From contig NZ_NJIG01000014.1 in the NCBI RefSeq assembly GCF_002209535.1, forward strand, positions 1-64,000: a stretch of DNA of 64,000 nucleotides, in the 5' to 3' direction. This DNA is from Achromobacter marplatensis. GTDB taxonomy: Bacteria; Pseudomonadota; Gammaproteobacteria; Burkholderiales; Burkholderiaceae_B. The translations under genes were made by a program, and so were the position numbers. Within the stretch, counting starts at the first letter, position 1. Every line of letters begins with the position of its first letter. The notes beneath the pieces are model-generated. The model made no database searches. It worked only from the letters and a program-made list of their open reading frames with translations, and was not told the origin of the DNA. This document shows positions 55,471-64,000 of this stretch, piece after piece.

Positions 55471-56346
55471 TCAGGCCGTCTGCGCGCGAGTCCAGTTGAT
55501 CAGCGCGGCGGTCAGGTCGCGCAGATCGGCCTTCAAGCGGCCGTAGTTTTCGGTCGGACGCAGCGTGACCTCATCCATATACAGCTTGCGGTTGATTTCG
55601 ATCTGCAGGCTGTGGCGGCCTTCTTCGGGGCGGCCGAAGGCGCGCACCAGTTCCACGCCCTTGTAGGGATCGTTCACCGTGACGTTGTAGCCGCGCTCGC
55701 GCAGCCACGCCGCGATGAATTCGCGGAAGGCCGGGTCGCTGGTGCTGCCGTCGCGGTCGCCCAGCACGAAGTCGGGGTGGACCAGGCCGGGACGGTCGGT
55801 GGCGAAGGCGCCGGCGACGCTGGGCATGGAGTGGCAGTTGATGTGCCAGACCTTGCCGAACTTCTGGTGGGCGGCGTCCAGCACCTTGCCCAGCGCGGCG
55901 TGGTAGGGCTTCCAGCAGGCGTCGATGCGGTGGCGGACTTCTTCGACCGTCAGCTTGCGGTTGTAGAGCGGGGTGCCGTCGTCCAGCATGCGCCAGATCA
56001 GGCCCTTGCCCAGCTTGACCTTGGGCGAGGCGTTGATGGCGTCGGGCCAAGCCGCGTCCAGCAGCAGTTCATCGATCTCGTCGGGCGCGCGGTTGGCGTC
56101 GATGTAGGCGCGCGGAAAACCGGCGGCGATCATCGGCACGCCCATTTCCATGGCGTCGCCCCACAGGTCGTCAACCCAGGTGTCCTCGGCAGTGCGCAGT
56201 GCGCCAAAGTCCACCGCGGCCGCGAAATCGGGAGGGTAGGCGGTGCCACTGTGCGGGGAGTCCAGCACAAGCGGGGCCGAGGTTTCCGAATCCGGATATT
56301 GCTGCGGAAGGTCGAGCCGGTAAGACAGGGGTTGGGTAATTCGCAT
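55471..56346 (-). CDS. N-formylglutamate amidohydrolase family protein
   Basis: The 291-residue enzyme resembles N-formylglutamate deformylase (HutG type), which releases formate and glutamate in one route of histidine degradation. It contains LVLDSPHSGTAYPPDFA, HINCHSMPSVAG, VLGDRDGSTSDP and HSLQIEINRKLYMDE. No hut genes accompany it; instead it is downstream of a Bug receptor with 71 bases between. Relatives act on other N-formyl or N-acyl amino acids, so HutG is only the nearest family label. A strong terminator follows. Confidence 0.85.
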   Translation of the reverse strand: MRITQPLSYRLDLPQQYPDSETSAPLVLDSPHSGTAYPPDFAAAVDFGALRTAEDTWVDDLWGDAMEMGVPMIAAGFPRAYIDANRAPDEIDELLLDAAWPDAINASPKVKLGKGLIWRMLDDGTPLYNRKLTVEEVRHRIDACWKPYHAALGKVLDAAHQKFGKVWHINCHSMPSVAGAFATDRPGLVHPDFVLGDRDGSTSDPAFREFIAAWLRERGYNVTVNDPYKGVELVRAFGRPEEGRHSLQIEINRKLYMDEVTLRPTENYGRLKADLRDLTAALINWTRAQTA

Positions 56347-56417
56347 ATTGGGGTCTTGCGTTCGTGAATCGGAGGCGCCCGCCCGCGCAAGCCTGCGCGG
56401 GCGGGGCCGAAGACCGC

Positions 56418-57407
56418 TTAGTCGATCTTCACGTTGGCTTCTTTGGCGATGCGCTTGTTCTTGGCGATTTCCGCCGCGATCTGCTTGCCAAAGTCGGCCG
56501 AGCTGTTGGCGGCCGGTTCGGCGCCCAGTGCTTCCAGGCGCGTCTTGACGTCAGCTTCGGCGCTAACCTTCTGCACCGCTGCGTTCAGCTTGGCCAGGAT
56601 GGGTTCCGGCAGCTTGGCCGGGGCGACCAGGCCGAACCAGGACGCGTCGTTCACGGCCGGCAGGCCGACTTCGGCGAACGTGGGCACGTCGGGCAGGCTG
56701 GCGACCCGCTTGGGCGCGGCAACCGCCATGGCGATCAGGCGGCCGGATTGCACGTGCGGCAGGGTCGAGGGCAGGTTGTCATACATGACGTCGACCTGGC
56801 CGGCCAGCGCGTCGTTCAGCGCCGGGCCCACGCCACGGTAAGGCACGTGCATCAGGTCGGTGCCCGAGGCCATCTTGAACAGTTCGCCCATCATGTGCGA
56901 GACCGAACCGTTGCCGGCGGACGCGTACGTCAGCTTGCCCGGCTGGCTCTTGGCCAGCTTGATGAAGTCGGCCATGTTCTTGGCCTGGACCTTCGGGTTG
57001 ATCGTCATGATGTTCGGCACGGCGGCCAGGTTCGAGATGGGGGTGAAGTCCTTCTCGCCATCGAACGGCAGGTTCGGGTAGATGGCCGGGTTGATGCCGT
57101 GCGTGCTGACGGTGGCGATGCCCAGGACATAGCCGTCCGGCGCGCTGCTGGCGACGAAGGCGCTGCCGATCGAGCCGCCGGCGCCGCCGCGGTTTTCCAC
57201 CACGACGGTCTGGCCCAGTTCCTTGCCCAGCTTGTCCGCGAACAGGCGGCCGACGATGTCGGTGGTGCCGCCGGGCGGGAAGGGGACGATCAGGCGGATG
57301 GGCTTGCTCGGATACGCGTCTTCCGCGTGTGCGATACCCGAGGTCAGCGGCATGGCCAGGGTCGCGGCGGCGACACACAGGCCCAGTACTACGTTACGGC
57401 GTTGCAT
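56418..57407 (-). CDS. Bug-family tripartite tricarboxylate receptor (cluster 3)
   Basis: This 329-residue exported receptor has a signal peptide ending SGIAHA and the Bug opening YPSKPIRLIVPFPPGGTTDI followed by VVVENRGGAGGSIG and VMYDNLPSTLPHVQSGRLIA (20 residues). It has no adjacent permease. It precedes an N-formylglutamate amidohydrolase-like gene and diverges from a LysR gene, so a formylated or amidated amino-acid derivative is a reasonable guess for its ligand. Confidence 0.9.
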   Translation of the reverse strand: MQRRNVVLGLCVAAATLAMPLTSGIAHAEDAYPSKPIRLIVPFPPGGTTDIVGRLFADKLGKELGQTVVVENRGGAGGSIGSAFVASSAPDGYVLGIATVSTHGINPAIYPNLPFDGEKDFTPISNLAAVPNIMTINPKVQAKNMADFIKLAKSQPGKLTYASAGNGSVSHMMGELFKMASGTDLMHVPYRGVGPALNDALAGQVDVMYDNLPSTLPHVQSGRLIAMAVAAPKRVASLPDVPTFAEVGLPAVNDASWFGLVAPAKLPEPILAKLNAAVQKVSAEADVKTRLEALGAEPAANSSADFGKQIAAEIAKNKRIAKEANVKID

Positions 57408-57554
57408 GAATTCCCCTAATAAATGGAAAGCGGATGCGCAAAGGCAGACGCAAACGCAACGATTCTTTCCTGGCGAGGCGGTTTGCGCAAACGAAAGTTT
57501 CTCCGTAAGCTATGACTTTTTTTCATGCCTCTCTTGGGCCAGCATCGTTGGGAC

Positions 57555-57570
57555 GTTACTTTTGTGTAAC
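57555..57570. promoter_or_regulatory. Candidate LysR-type dyad in the divergent region
   Basis: GTTAC-TTTTGT-GTAAC is a 5-6-5 dyad midway between the Bug start and the LysR start. Dyads of this type in divergent promoters are common LysR sites. Direct evidence is limited to symmetry and position. Confidence 0.35.
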
Positions 57571-57621
57571 TTTCTTGTTGCTTTTCAATGGGCCGGAGGC
57601 AGCGGGGATCATCCCCCGATC

Positions 57622-57662
57622 AAGCCCCGCTGGGGCAGGAGCCCCACGCTTAGTGGGGGCTA
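57622..57662 (+). repeat. Double hairpin abutting the LysR start codon
   Basis: GCCCCGCTGGGGC and AGCCCCACGCTTAGTGGGGGCT form consecutive hairpins ending about four bases before the ATG of the LysR gene. The sequence resembles the hairpin-rich intergenic repeat at 1-135. It occupies the place of a ribosome-binding site and could restrict translation. Confidence 0.6.
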
Positions 57663-57665
57663 CAC

Positions 57666-58592
57666 ATGCGACGTTTCTGTCCCTCATTAACGGATCTTCA
57701 GGCATTCGAGGTCGCGGCGCGCCACAGCAGCTTCACGCGCGCGGCGCAGGAATTGTGCGTGACGCAGGGCGCCGTCAGTAAACAGGTGAAACATCTGGAA
57801 GAGTTCGTCGGCGTCGAACTATTCCTGCGGATCAGGCAAGGCCTGGTCCTGACCGAGGCCGGCCGCAGTTATCTGACCAAGATCCAGGCGGGCCTGGGCC
57901 AGATCGAGGCCGCCACCGTGGAGCTGATCGCGCACCAGGGGCAGGGCGGCACGCTCAACCTGACCTGTATGCCGACCTTCGGCGCGCGCTGGCTGATCCC
58001 GCGCCTGACGGCGTTCATGCGCCTGCGCCCGGACATCCACGTGGAGTTCCTGCCGCACCGCCAGGGCTACGACTTTTCAACGCCCGAACTGGATGCCGCC
58101 GTGCGCTTCGGCGAAGGCTTGTGGCCCGGCAGCGGCTCGGACTACATCGTCGGCCGCGAAATCGTGCCCGTCTGCAGCCCGCGCCTGATCCCGGGTGGCT
58201 GTCCGTCGCCCGAGGCCTTGCTGGCATATCCGCTGCTGCACCACACGTCGGCGCTGGAGGGTTGGCGCGACTGGTTCGAGCAGGCCGGCTGCGACACGCG
58301 GCGCAGCCTGGAAGGGGCGCGTTTCGATCAATACGCGCTGCTGTCCCAGGCGGCGGCCGCCGGCTTCGGCGTGGCGCTGATCCCGCGTTGCCTGATCGAA
58401 GATGAATTGCGCGACGGCAAGCTGGCCGTCGCCATCCAACTGCCCATCCGCGCGCGCATGGGCTATTACCTGTGCTATCCCGAGCAAAAGGCCAACCTGC
58501 CCACCTTGCAGGCTTTCCGGGCCTGGCTGATGGAAGTGTCGCGGGCGGCGGAGCCGCAGCCGCGGGAAGACGCGCTGTCCGAACTAAAATGA
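57666..58592 (+). CDS. LysR-family transcriptional regulator, GcvA-like
   Basis: The 308-residue regulator has an N-terminal helix-turn-helix in [20 protein letters not shown] and [18 protein letters not shown], then the effector-binding domain with [18 protein letters not shown] and [20 protein letters not shown] (20 residues). [12 protein letters not shown] matches the GcvA-like N-terminus, so ATG 57666 is likely, although no Shine-Dalgarno is visible and hairpins lie just upstream. It is divergent from the Bug receptor and likely regulates it. Confidence 0.88.
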   Translation: MRRFCPSLTDLQAFEVAARHSSFTRAAQELCVTQGAVSKQVKHLEEFVGVELFLRIRQGLVLTEAGRSYLTKIQAGLGQIEAATVELIAHQGQGGTLNLTCMPTFGARWLIPRLTAFMRLRPDIHVEFLPHRQGYDFSTPELDAAVRFGEGLWPGSGSDYIVGREIVPVCSPRLIPGGCPSPEALLAYPLLHHTSALEGWRDWFEQAGCDTRRSLEGARFDQYALLSQAAAAGFGVALIPRCLIEDELRDGKLAVAIQLPIRARMGYYLCYPEQKANLPTLQAFRAWLMEVSRAAEPQPREDALSELK

Positions 58593-58599
58593 TCGCATC

Positions 58600-59718
58600 A
58601 TGAGTCAAATATCTAGCAAGAAAGGCCGCGTTGTCGTCGGCATGTCGGGCGGGGTCGATTCGTCAGTCACGGCCTGGCTGTTGAAGCAGCAAGGCTATGA
58701 CGTCGTCGGCCTGTTCATGAAGAACTGGGAAGACGACGACGATTCCGAATACTGTTCGACCCGCCAGGATCTGCTGGACGCGGCCAGCGTGGCTGATCTG
58801 GTCGGCGTCGACTTCGAGTTCGTCAACTTCGCCGCCGAATACAAGGACCGCGTGTTCGCGGAGTTCCTGCGCGAGTATTCCGCCGGCCGCACGCCCAACC
58901 CCGACGTCCTGTGCAATGCCGAGATCAAGTTCAAGGCCTTCCTGGACCACGCAATGGCGCTCGGCGCCGAACATATCGCCACCGGCCACTACGCGCGGGT
59001 GCGCGAGGTGCCGGCCGAGGGCGGCGGCACGCAGTTCCAGTTGCTCAAGGCGCTGGATGCGTCCAAGGACCAGAGCTACTTCCTGCACCGGCTGAACCAG
59101 GCGCAACTGTCGCGCACCCTGTTCCCGCTGGGCGAGATCCACAAGACCGAGGTGCGGCGTATCGCGCACGAGATCGGCCTGCACAACGCCGCCAAGAAGG
59201 ATTCCACGGGGATCTGCTTCATCGGCGAACGGCCGTTCCGCGAATTCCTGAACCGCTACCTGCCGACCGAACCGGGGCCTATCCTGACGCCCGAAGGGCA
59301 GAAGGTCGGGCGCCACGAAGGCTTGTCCTTCTACACGCTGGGCCAGCGCAAGGGCCTGGGCGTGGGTGGCGTGAAGGGACGCCAGCGCGAAGACGGCACG
59401 GCCGAAGCCTGGTACGTGGCGCGCAAGGACCTCGAACGCAACATCCTGTACGTGGTGCAGGGGCACGACCATCCCTGGCTGCTGTCTGGCCAGTTGCAGG
59501 CGCAGGACGCCAGCTGGGTGGCGGGGCATCCGCCGGCCATCGCCGGTTACGGCGCCAAGACGCGCTATCGCCAGGCCGATGCGGCCTGCCGTTTGGACCA
59601 GGCCGAAGGCGCCACCTTCGCGCTGGATTTCGCCGAGCCGCAATGGGCTGTCACGCCCGGCCAGTCGGCCGTGCTTTACGATGGCGAGGTTTGCCTGGGC
59701 GGCGGGATCATCCTGTAA
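58600..59718 (+). CDS. mnmA: tRNA-specific 2-thiouridylase MnmA
   Basis: The 372-residue enzyme thiolates U34 of tRNA-Lys, tRNA-Glu and tRNA-Gln. It has the PP-loop [15 protein letters not shown], the catalytic Cys C105 in [10 protein letters not shown] and C206 in [12 protein letters not shown], and the C-terminal barrel ending [10 protein letters not shown]. Length and motifs are canonical. It starts seven bases after the LysR stop on the same strand, yet is probably independently expressed. Confidence 0.97.
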   Translation: MSQISSKKGRVVVGMSGGVDSSVTAWLLKQQGYDVVGLFMKNWEDDDDSEYCSTRQDLLDAASVADLVGVDFEFVNFAAEYKDRVFAEFLREYSAGRTPNPDVLCNAEIKFKAFLDHAMALGAEHIATGHYARVREVPAEGGGTQFQLLKALDASKDQSYFLHRLNQAQLSRTLFPLGEIHKTEVRRIAHEIGLHNAAKKDSTGICFIGERPFREFLNRYLPTEPGPILTPEGQKVGRHEGLSFYTLGQRKGLGVGGVKGRQREDGTAEAWYVARKDLERNILYVVQGHDHPWLLSGQLQAQDASWVAGHPPAIAGYGAKTRYRQADAACRLDQAEGATFALDFAEPQWAVTPGQSAVLYDGEVCLGGGIIL

Positions 59719-59725
59719 TGCACGC

Positions 59726-59784
59726 GGGTCCGTCCTGATCGGACCCTGACAAGGCCCCGCAGGCGCGATGCCGGCGGGGCCTTC
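59726..59784 (+). terminator. Paired hairpins after mnmA
   Basis: GGGTCCG-TCCTGAT-CGGACCC (59726-59746) is followed by AAGGCCCCGC...GCGGGGCCTT (59751-59783, 13-base loop). Only a short T-rich end follows, so termination is probable but not certain. Confidence 0.6.
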
Positions 59785-59828
59785 GCTCATGACAAGCAAG
59801 AAACCGAACAATAAAAGAGGAGACGGTT

Positions 59829-60650
59829 GTGGATGTGACGATGTTGATTTGCCTGCTGGTGCTGGGGGCGGTGGTGGGTTTTGCGGCGGGTCTGCTGGGC
59901 ATTGGCGGCGGGATGGTGCTGGTGCCTTTCCTGACGATGCTGTTCGCGTGGCAAGGCATGCCGCCTGAACTGGTCGTGCACGCGGCGATCGCGACGTCCA
60001 TGACGTCCATCCTCTTCACCTCCGTGTCCAGCGTCAGGGCGCATCAACAGAAGGGCACGATCAAGTGGCCGATCGTGTGGGCGATGGCGCCAGGCATCAT
60101 CGTGGGCGGGCTGCTGTCGGGCGGGGCGGTCTTCGCCGCGCTCAGCACGCTGTGGCTGTCGCTGTTCTTCTCGCTGTTCGTGGGCTATTCCGGCTGGAGC
60201 ATGCTGCGCAACAAGAAGCCCAAGCCGGCGCGACAGATGCCTGGCGTGGTCGGCACCAGCGCGGCGGGCGCCGGTATCGGCTTCCTGTCGGGGCTGGTCG
60301 GCGCGGGCGGCGGGTTCCTGTCCGTGCCTTTCATGGTCTGGTGCAACGTGGCCTTGCACAACGCCGTGTCCACGTCAGCCGCGCTGGGCTTTCCCATCGC
60401 GCTGGCCAACAGCGTGGGTTATGTGGTGTCGGGCCTGAACGAAGGGACTTCGCGTCCGGGCATGCTGGGCTACATCTATTGGCCGGCGCTGGTGGCGCTG
60501 GTGTGCACCAGCGTGCTGACGGCGCCGCTGGGTGCGCGCATGGCGCACCGCCTGCCGGTGCAGACCTTGAAGCGGGTATTCGCCTGCCTGCTGTTCGCGC
60601 TGGCCGCCTACATGCTGTTCAAGGCCTGGCAGACCTTCGCGGCGCAATAG
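59829..60650 (+). CDS. TauE/SafE (TSUP) family membrane transporter
   Basis: This 273-residue protein has about eight membrane helices and the TSUP repeats: AAGLLGIGGGMVLVPFLTML at the start and SGLVGAGGGFLSVPFMVWCN in the second half (20 residues each). The family exports sulfite, sulfoacetate or other anions; substrate unknown here. GTG 59829 has GAGGAG eight bases upstream and gives the full first helix; ATG 59841 is also possible. The helices are consistent with inner-membrane location. Confidence 0.88.
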   Translation: MDVTMLICLLVLGAVVGFAAGLLGIGGGMVLVPFLTMLFAWQGMPPELVVHAAIATSMTSILFTSVSSVRAHQQKGTIKWPIVWAMAPGIIVGGLLSGGAVFAALSTLWLSLFFSLFVGYSGWSMLRNKKPKPARQMPGVVGTSAAGAGIGFLSGLVGAGGGFLSVPFMVWCNVALHNAVSTSAALGFPIALANSVGYVVSGLNEGTSRPGMLGYIYWPALVALVCTSVLTAPLGARMAHRLPVQTLKRVFACLLFALAAYMLFKAWQTFAAQ

Positions 60651-60678
60651 GACGGAATTTCGGGGCGCAGAAATGCAA

Positions 60679-60701
60679 ACCGGCCGCATTGCGCGGCCGG
60701 T
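60679..60701. terminator. GC-rich hairpin between convergent genes
   Basis: ACCGGCCGC-ATTGC-GCGGCCGGT is a perfect nine-base-pair stem between the TSUP gene and the glutathione transferase gene. A T-run is absent from both sides. Confidence 0.5.
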
Positions 60702-60768
60702 ATTCAGGTGCCCTGCGGGGCTGCCTGCGTGGAGCGGCCCGTGCGGAACGGGCTGTCCGGGACCGCCC

Positions 60769-61380
60769 TCAGGCGGTCTTGGGGATGGTGTCGATGAACG
60801 ATTGCCGCTGCGACAGCTTGTCGTACAGGCGGGCAAGGTTCGAATGGTTGACGCGCCAGTCGAGCGAGGCGAAGCGCAGGTCCAGGTAGCCCAGCGCGCA
60901 GCCCACGGCGATGTCCGCCAGGCTGTAGTTGATGCCCATACAGTGGGCGTTGTCGCCCAGGCTCTTGTTCATGGCATCCAGGCTGGCGTGGATCTTGCTG
61001 TACTGGCGCTCGATCCATTCGGGGCTGCGTTGCGCCTCGGGACGCTGGTTTTCCTTCACGATGGCCACGCAAGCGTCCAGGAGGCCATCGGCGATGGCTT
61101 CCCAGCATTTCACGGCGGCACGGTCGCGGCCCGGCTGCGGAATCAGGCGGGCGACGGGGGACAGGGTGTCCACGTATTCGACGATGACGCGCGAATCGAA
61201 CAGCGCGCCGCCGTCTTCCATGACGAGGCAGGGCACTTTGCCCAAGGGGTTGTACGTTTGGATCTGCGTGTCGGCGGACCAGACGTTTTCGAGTTCAAGC
61301 CGGTAGTCCAGCTTTTTCTCGGCCATGACGATACGCACCTTGCGTACGTATGGACTGGTAAGCGAGCCGATCAGTTTCAT
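60769..61380 (-). CDS. Glutathione S-transferase family protein
   Basis: This 203-residue protein has the thioredoxin-like N-terminal domain MKLIGSLTSPYVRKVRIVMA, with Ser at the catalytic position, LGKVPCLVMEDGGALFDSRV that binds glutathione, and an all-helical C-terminal domain from about residue 85. It resembles bacterial YibF-type transferases; the substrate is unknown. ATG 61380 gives the conserved start and an upstream in-frame ATG at 61527 is rejected. Confidence 0.9.
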   Translation of the reverse strand: MKLIGSLTSPYVRKVRIVMAEKKLDYRLELENVWSADTQIQTYNPLGKVPCLVMEDGGALFDSRVIVEYVDTLSPVARLIPQPGRDRAAVKCWEAIADGLLDACVAIVKENQRPEAQRSPEWIERQYSKIHASLDAMNKSLGDNAHCMGINYSLADIAVGCALGYLDLRFASLDWRVNHSNLARLYDKLSQRQSFIDTIPKTA

Positions 61381-61523
61381 GGAGTCACAAGCGGAGTCGA
61401 AAAGCGGCCGAAGTATAGCAGGCCGGCTGAACGTCGAACCGTCCGCTGGCCGGAATCTTCGCCAGTTTGCCACAATGTTGCATTCCCCCGGATGATAAAA
61501 TCGTCGGGTTTTCCCATCCGTAG

Positions 61524-62918
<1,395 letters not shown>

Positions 62919-62920
62919 TC

Positions 62921-62952
62921 GCCATGCCGCGCGCGCAAGGCGCGCGGCATTG
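62921..62952 (+). terminator. Hairpin between purB and the cytochrome c' gene
   Basis: ATGCCGCGCGC...GCGCGCGGCAT is a long GC-rich stem followed by TGTTGTTGT, a weak U-rich tail. It may limit read-through from purB into the cytochrome gene. Confidence 0.55.
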
Positions 62953-62976
62953 TTGTTGTCCTTACGGGAGATTGCA

Positions 62977-63435
62977 ATGAAGAAGTTGTCCACGCTTGTC
63001 GCGTTGGCCTGTATGACGGTGGGGCCGTTGTTGGCGACCAGCGCCTCGGCGCAGTTCGCCAAGCCGGAAGACGCGGTCAAGTACCGCCAGTCGGCATTGA
63101 CGCTGATGGCTTCGCACTTCGGTCGCATGACGCCGGTGGTCAAGGGTCAGGCGCCCTATGACGCCGCGCAGATCAAAGCCAACGTTGAAGTGCTGAAGAC
63201 GTTGGCCGCATTGCCGTGGGCAGCTTTCGGTCCGGGTACGGAAGGCGGCGACGCCCGCCCCGAGATCTGGAGTGACGCGGCCGGCTTCAAGCAGAAGCAG
63301 CAAGCGTTCCAGGACAATATCGTGAAGCTGTCGGCCGCGGCCGACGCGGGCGATCTGGACAAGCTGCGCGCGGCCTTCGGCGACGTGGGTGCAAGCTGCA
63401 AGGCCTGCCACGACGCCTACCGCAAGAAGAAGTAA
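62977..63435 (+). CDS. Cytochrome c' family protein
   Basis: This 152-residue periplasmic heme protein has a Sec signal peptide ending TSASAQ and a four-helix-bundle sequence with heme motif CKACH (C141, C144, H145) close to the C-terminus, the hallmark of cytochrome c'. Family members bind nitric oxide or carbon monoxide in an otherwise unliganded distal pocket. ATG 62977 follows GGGAGATTGCA. A cytochrome b561-like gene, often adjacent to cytochrome c', is convergent with it here. Confidence 0.92.
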   Translation: MKKLSTLVALACMTVGPLLATSASAQFAKPEDAVKYRQSALTLMASHFGRMTPVVKGQAPYDAAQIKANVEVLKTLAALPWAAFGPGTEGGDARPEIWSDAAGFKQKQQAFQDNIVKLSAAADAGDLDKLRAAFGDVGASCKACHDAYRKKK

Positions 63436-63480
63436 GCCACGCGCGGGCAGCCTTAGGGCGGCCTGTCAGCGCTGAACGAA

Positions 63481-63511
63481 AAAAGCCCCTCGTTTTTTCG
63501 AGGGGCTTTTT
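63481..63511. terminator. Bidirectional terminator between cytochrome c' and b561 genes
   Basis: AAAAGCCCCTCG-TTTTTT-CGAGGGGCTTTT is a perfect 12-base-pair stem flanked by A- and T-runs, placed between convergent genes. Confidence 0.92.
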
Positions 63512-63531
63512 GTTGCGAGTTCGCGGGCGGT

Positions 63532-64000
63532 TCAGGAAAAAGACATGTCCGCGACCACTTCCAGGGACCGTATCCACAGCACCAGGCCCGTCACGCAGGC
63601 GCCCAGCAGCAGCGCGCGCACCCAGACTGCGATGCCGTCCTGGGCGGGCGGCGTGCCGGCCGGCAAGTCCTTGGCATCGACGTCGCCGGTGATGATGGCG
63701 CGCACCAGGCGCTTGCGGCGCACCACGGCATACCAGACGACGGCCAGCAGATGCAGCGCGATCAGGCCGATGATGACCCATTCGTTGAGCTTGTGCCAGG
63801 ACGTCAGCAGCCCCGAGGTGGCTTCGCTGACGTGTCCGAACAGCGGCCCTTGCGTCATGATGTCGTCGGTGGTGAACAGGCCGCTTGCGGCCTGGAAGCC
63901 GATGACCAGCAGCAGGGCCAGCACCGATAGTGCGCCCAGCGGGTTATGGCCGGCCGGCGCGGCGGCGCCCTTCAGGTACCGGGCCACCGCGGCGGGGCCG
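63532..64000 (-). CDS. Cytochrome b561-like membrane protein (5' end outside the window)
   Basis: The visible C-terminal 155 residues contain HNPLGALSVLALLLVIGFQA and ASGLFTTDDI, LTSWHKLNEWVIIGLIALHL (20 residues), and a final helix. This matches bacterial cytochrome b561/Ni-Fe-hydrogenase b-type proteins; several His residues could be heme ligands. A Met at 63987 is not the likely start because the reading frame stays open to the edge and the missing N-terminus should contain one or two more helices. Its likely partner is the convergent cytochrome c'. Confidence 0.85.
   Translation of the reverse strand, partial: GPAAVARYLKGAAAPAGHNPLGALSVLALLLVIGFQAASGLFTTDDIMTQGPLFGHVSEATSGLLTSWHKLNEWVIIGLIALHLLAVVWYAVVRRKRLVRAIITGDVDAKDLPAGTPPAQDGIAVWVRALLLGACVTGLVLWIRSLEVVADMSFS

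Noticed and set aside
55247..55546. Open frame crossing the inverted-repeat element
   Set aside because: Its sequence is made of repeat arms and the terminator hairpin, and it overlaps the end of the amidohydrolase gene.

Overview
The window is GC-rich, densely coding chromosomal DNA of a betaproteobacterium, most likely Alcaligenaceae of the Achromobacter/Bordetella type. This placement is inferred from gene content: two Bug-type tripartite tricarboxylate receptors, a BpH3-like H-NS protein, a hemCDXY cluster, PntAA-PntAB-PntB in three subunits, an entericidin peptide and hairpin-rich intergenic repeats. No tRNA, rRNA, CRISPR array, phage or insertion sequence was recognised. Most of the window is core metabolism, interspersed with small regulator/transport/dehydrogenase clusters of unknown substrate.

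Layout. 0-3.6 kb: metR and metE, divergent. 3.7-8.3 kb: a 1,331-residue single-module membrane synthetase with the architecture of epsilon-poly-lysine synthetase (Pls), translationally coupled to a phosphopantetheinyl transferase; this is the best candidate for an undescribed product. 8.4-11.1 kb: a DUF2889 protein and sucCD. 11.4-18.2 kb: two tandem TerC proteins, a 40-codon prepilin-like micro-ORF, hemC-hemD-hemX-hemY and ppa. 18.2-26.1 kb: an IclR/SDR/binding-protein/cupin arm diverging from an SDR/ABC-transporter/Dabb arm, probably uptake and oxidation of one organic acid. 26.2-31.3 kb: a FAH-family hydrolase, an entericidin, PIN-PhoH, Bcp, an Mth938-type protein and AlaC. 31.4-34.6 kb: hom-thrC and a small lipoprotein. 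34.6-39.6 kb: fbp, pepN, a DUF4136 lipoprotein and an H-NS gene. 39.6-40.5 kb: a long gap without a recognised gene. 40.5-44.9 kb: tldD, a DAHP synthase behind a Phe/Tyr leader-peptide attenuator, and an FAD-linked D-lactate dehydrogenase-like oxidase. 45.0-48.1 kb: Bug receptor, cupin dioxygenase-like protein, SDR and IclR regulator. 48.3-52.1 kb: glcDEF. 52.2-55.1 kb: pntB, pntAB and pntAA on the minus strand. 55.2-58.6 kb: a nested inverted-repeat element, an N-formylglutamate amidohydrolase-like gene with a Bug receptor, and a divergent LysR gene. 58.6-64.0 kb: mnmA, a TauE/SafE-type transporter, a glutathione transferase, purB, cytochrome c' and an incomplete cytochrome b561 gene.

Functional links. 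metE, hom, thrC, alaC and the DAHP synthase serve amino-acid synthesis. The hem genes make the uroporphyrinogen branch of heme synthesis. glcDEF and the D-lactate dehydrogenase-like oxidase would feed electrons from 2-hydroxy acids to the respiratory chain, and pntAB exchanges NADH and NADPH. The strongest regulatory element is the aromatic attenuator at 42.0-42.1 kb, whose alternative helices can be drawn directly from the sequence.
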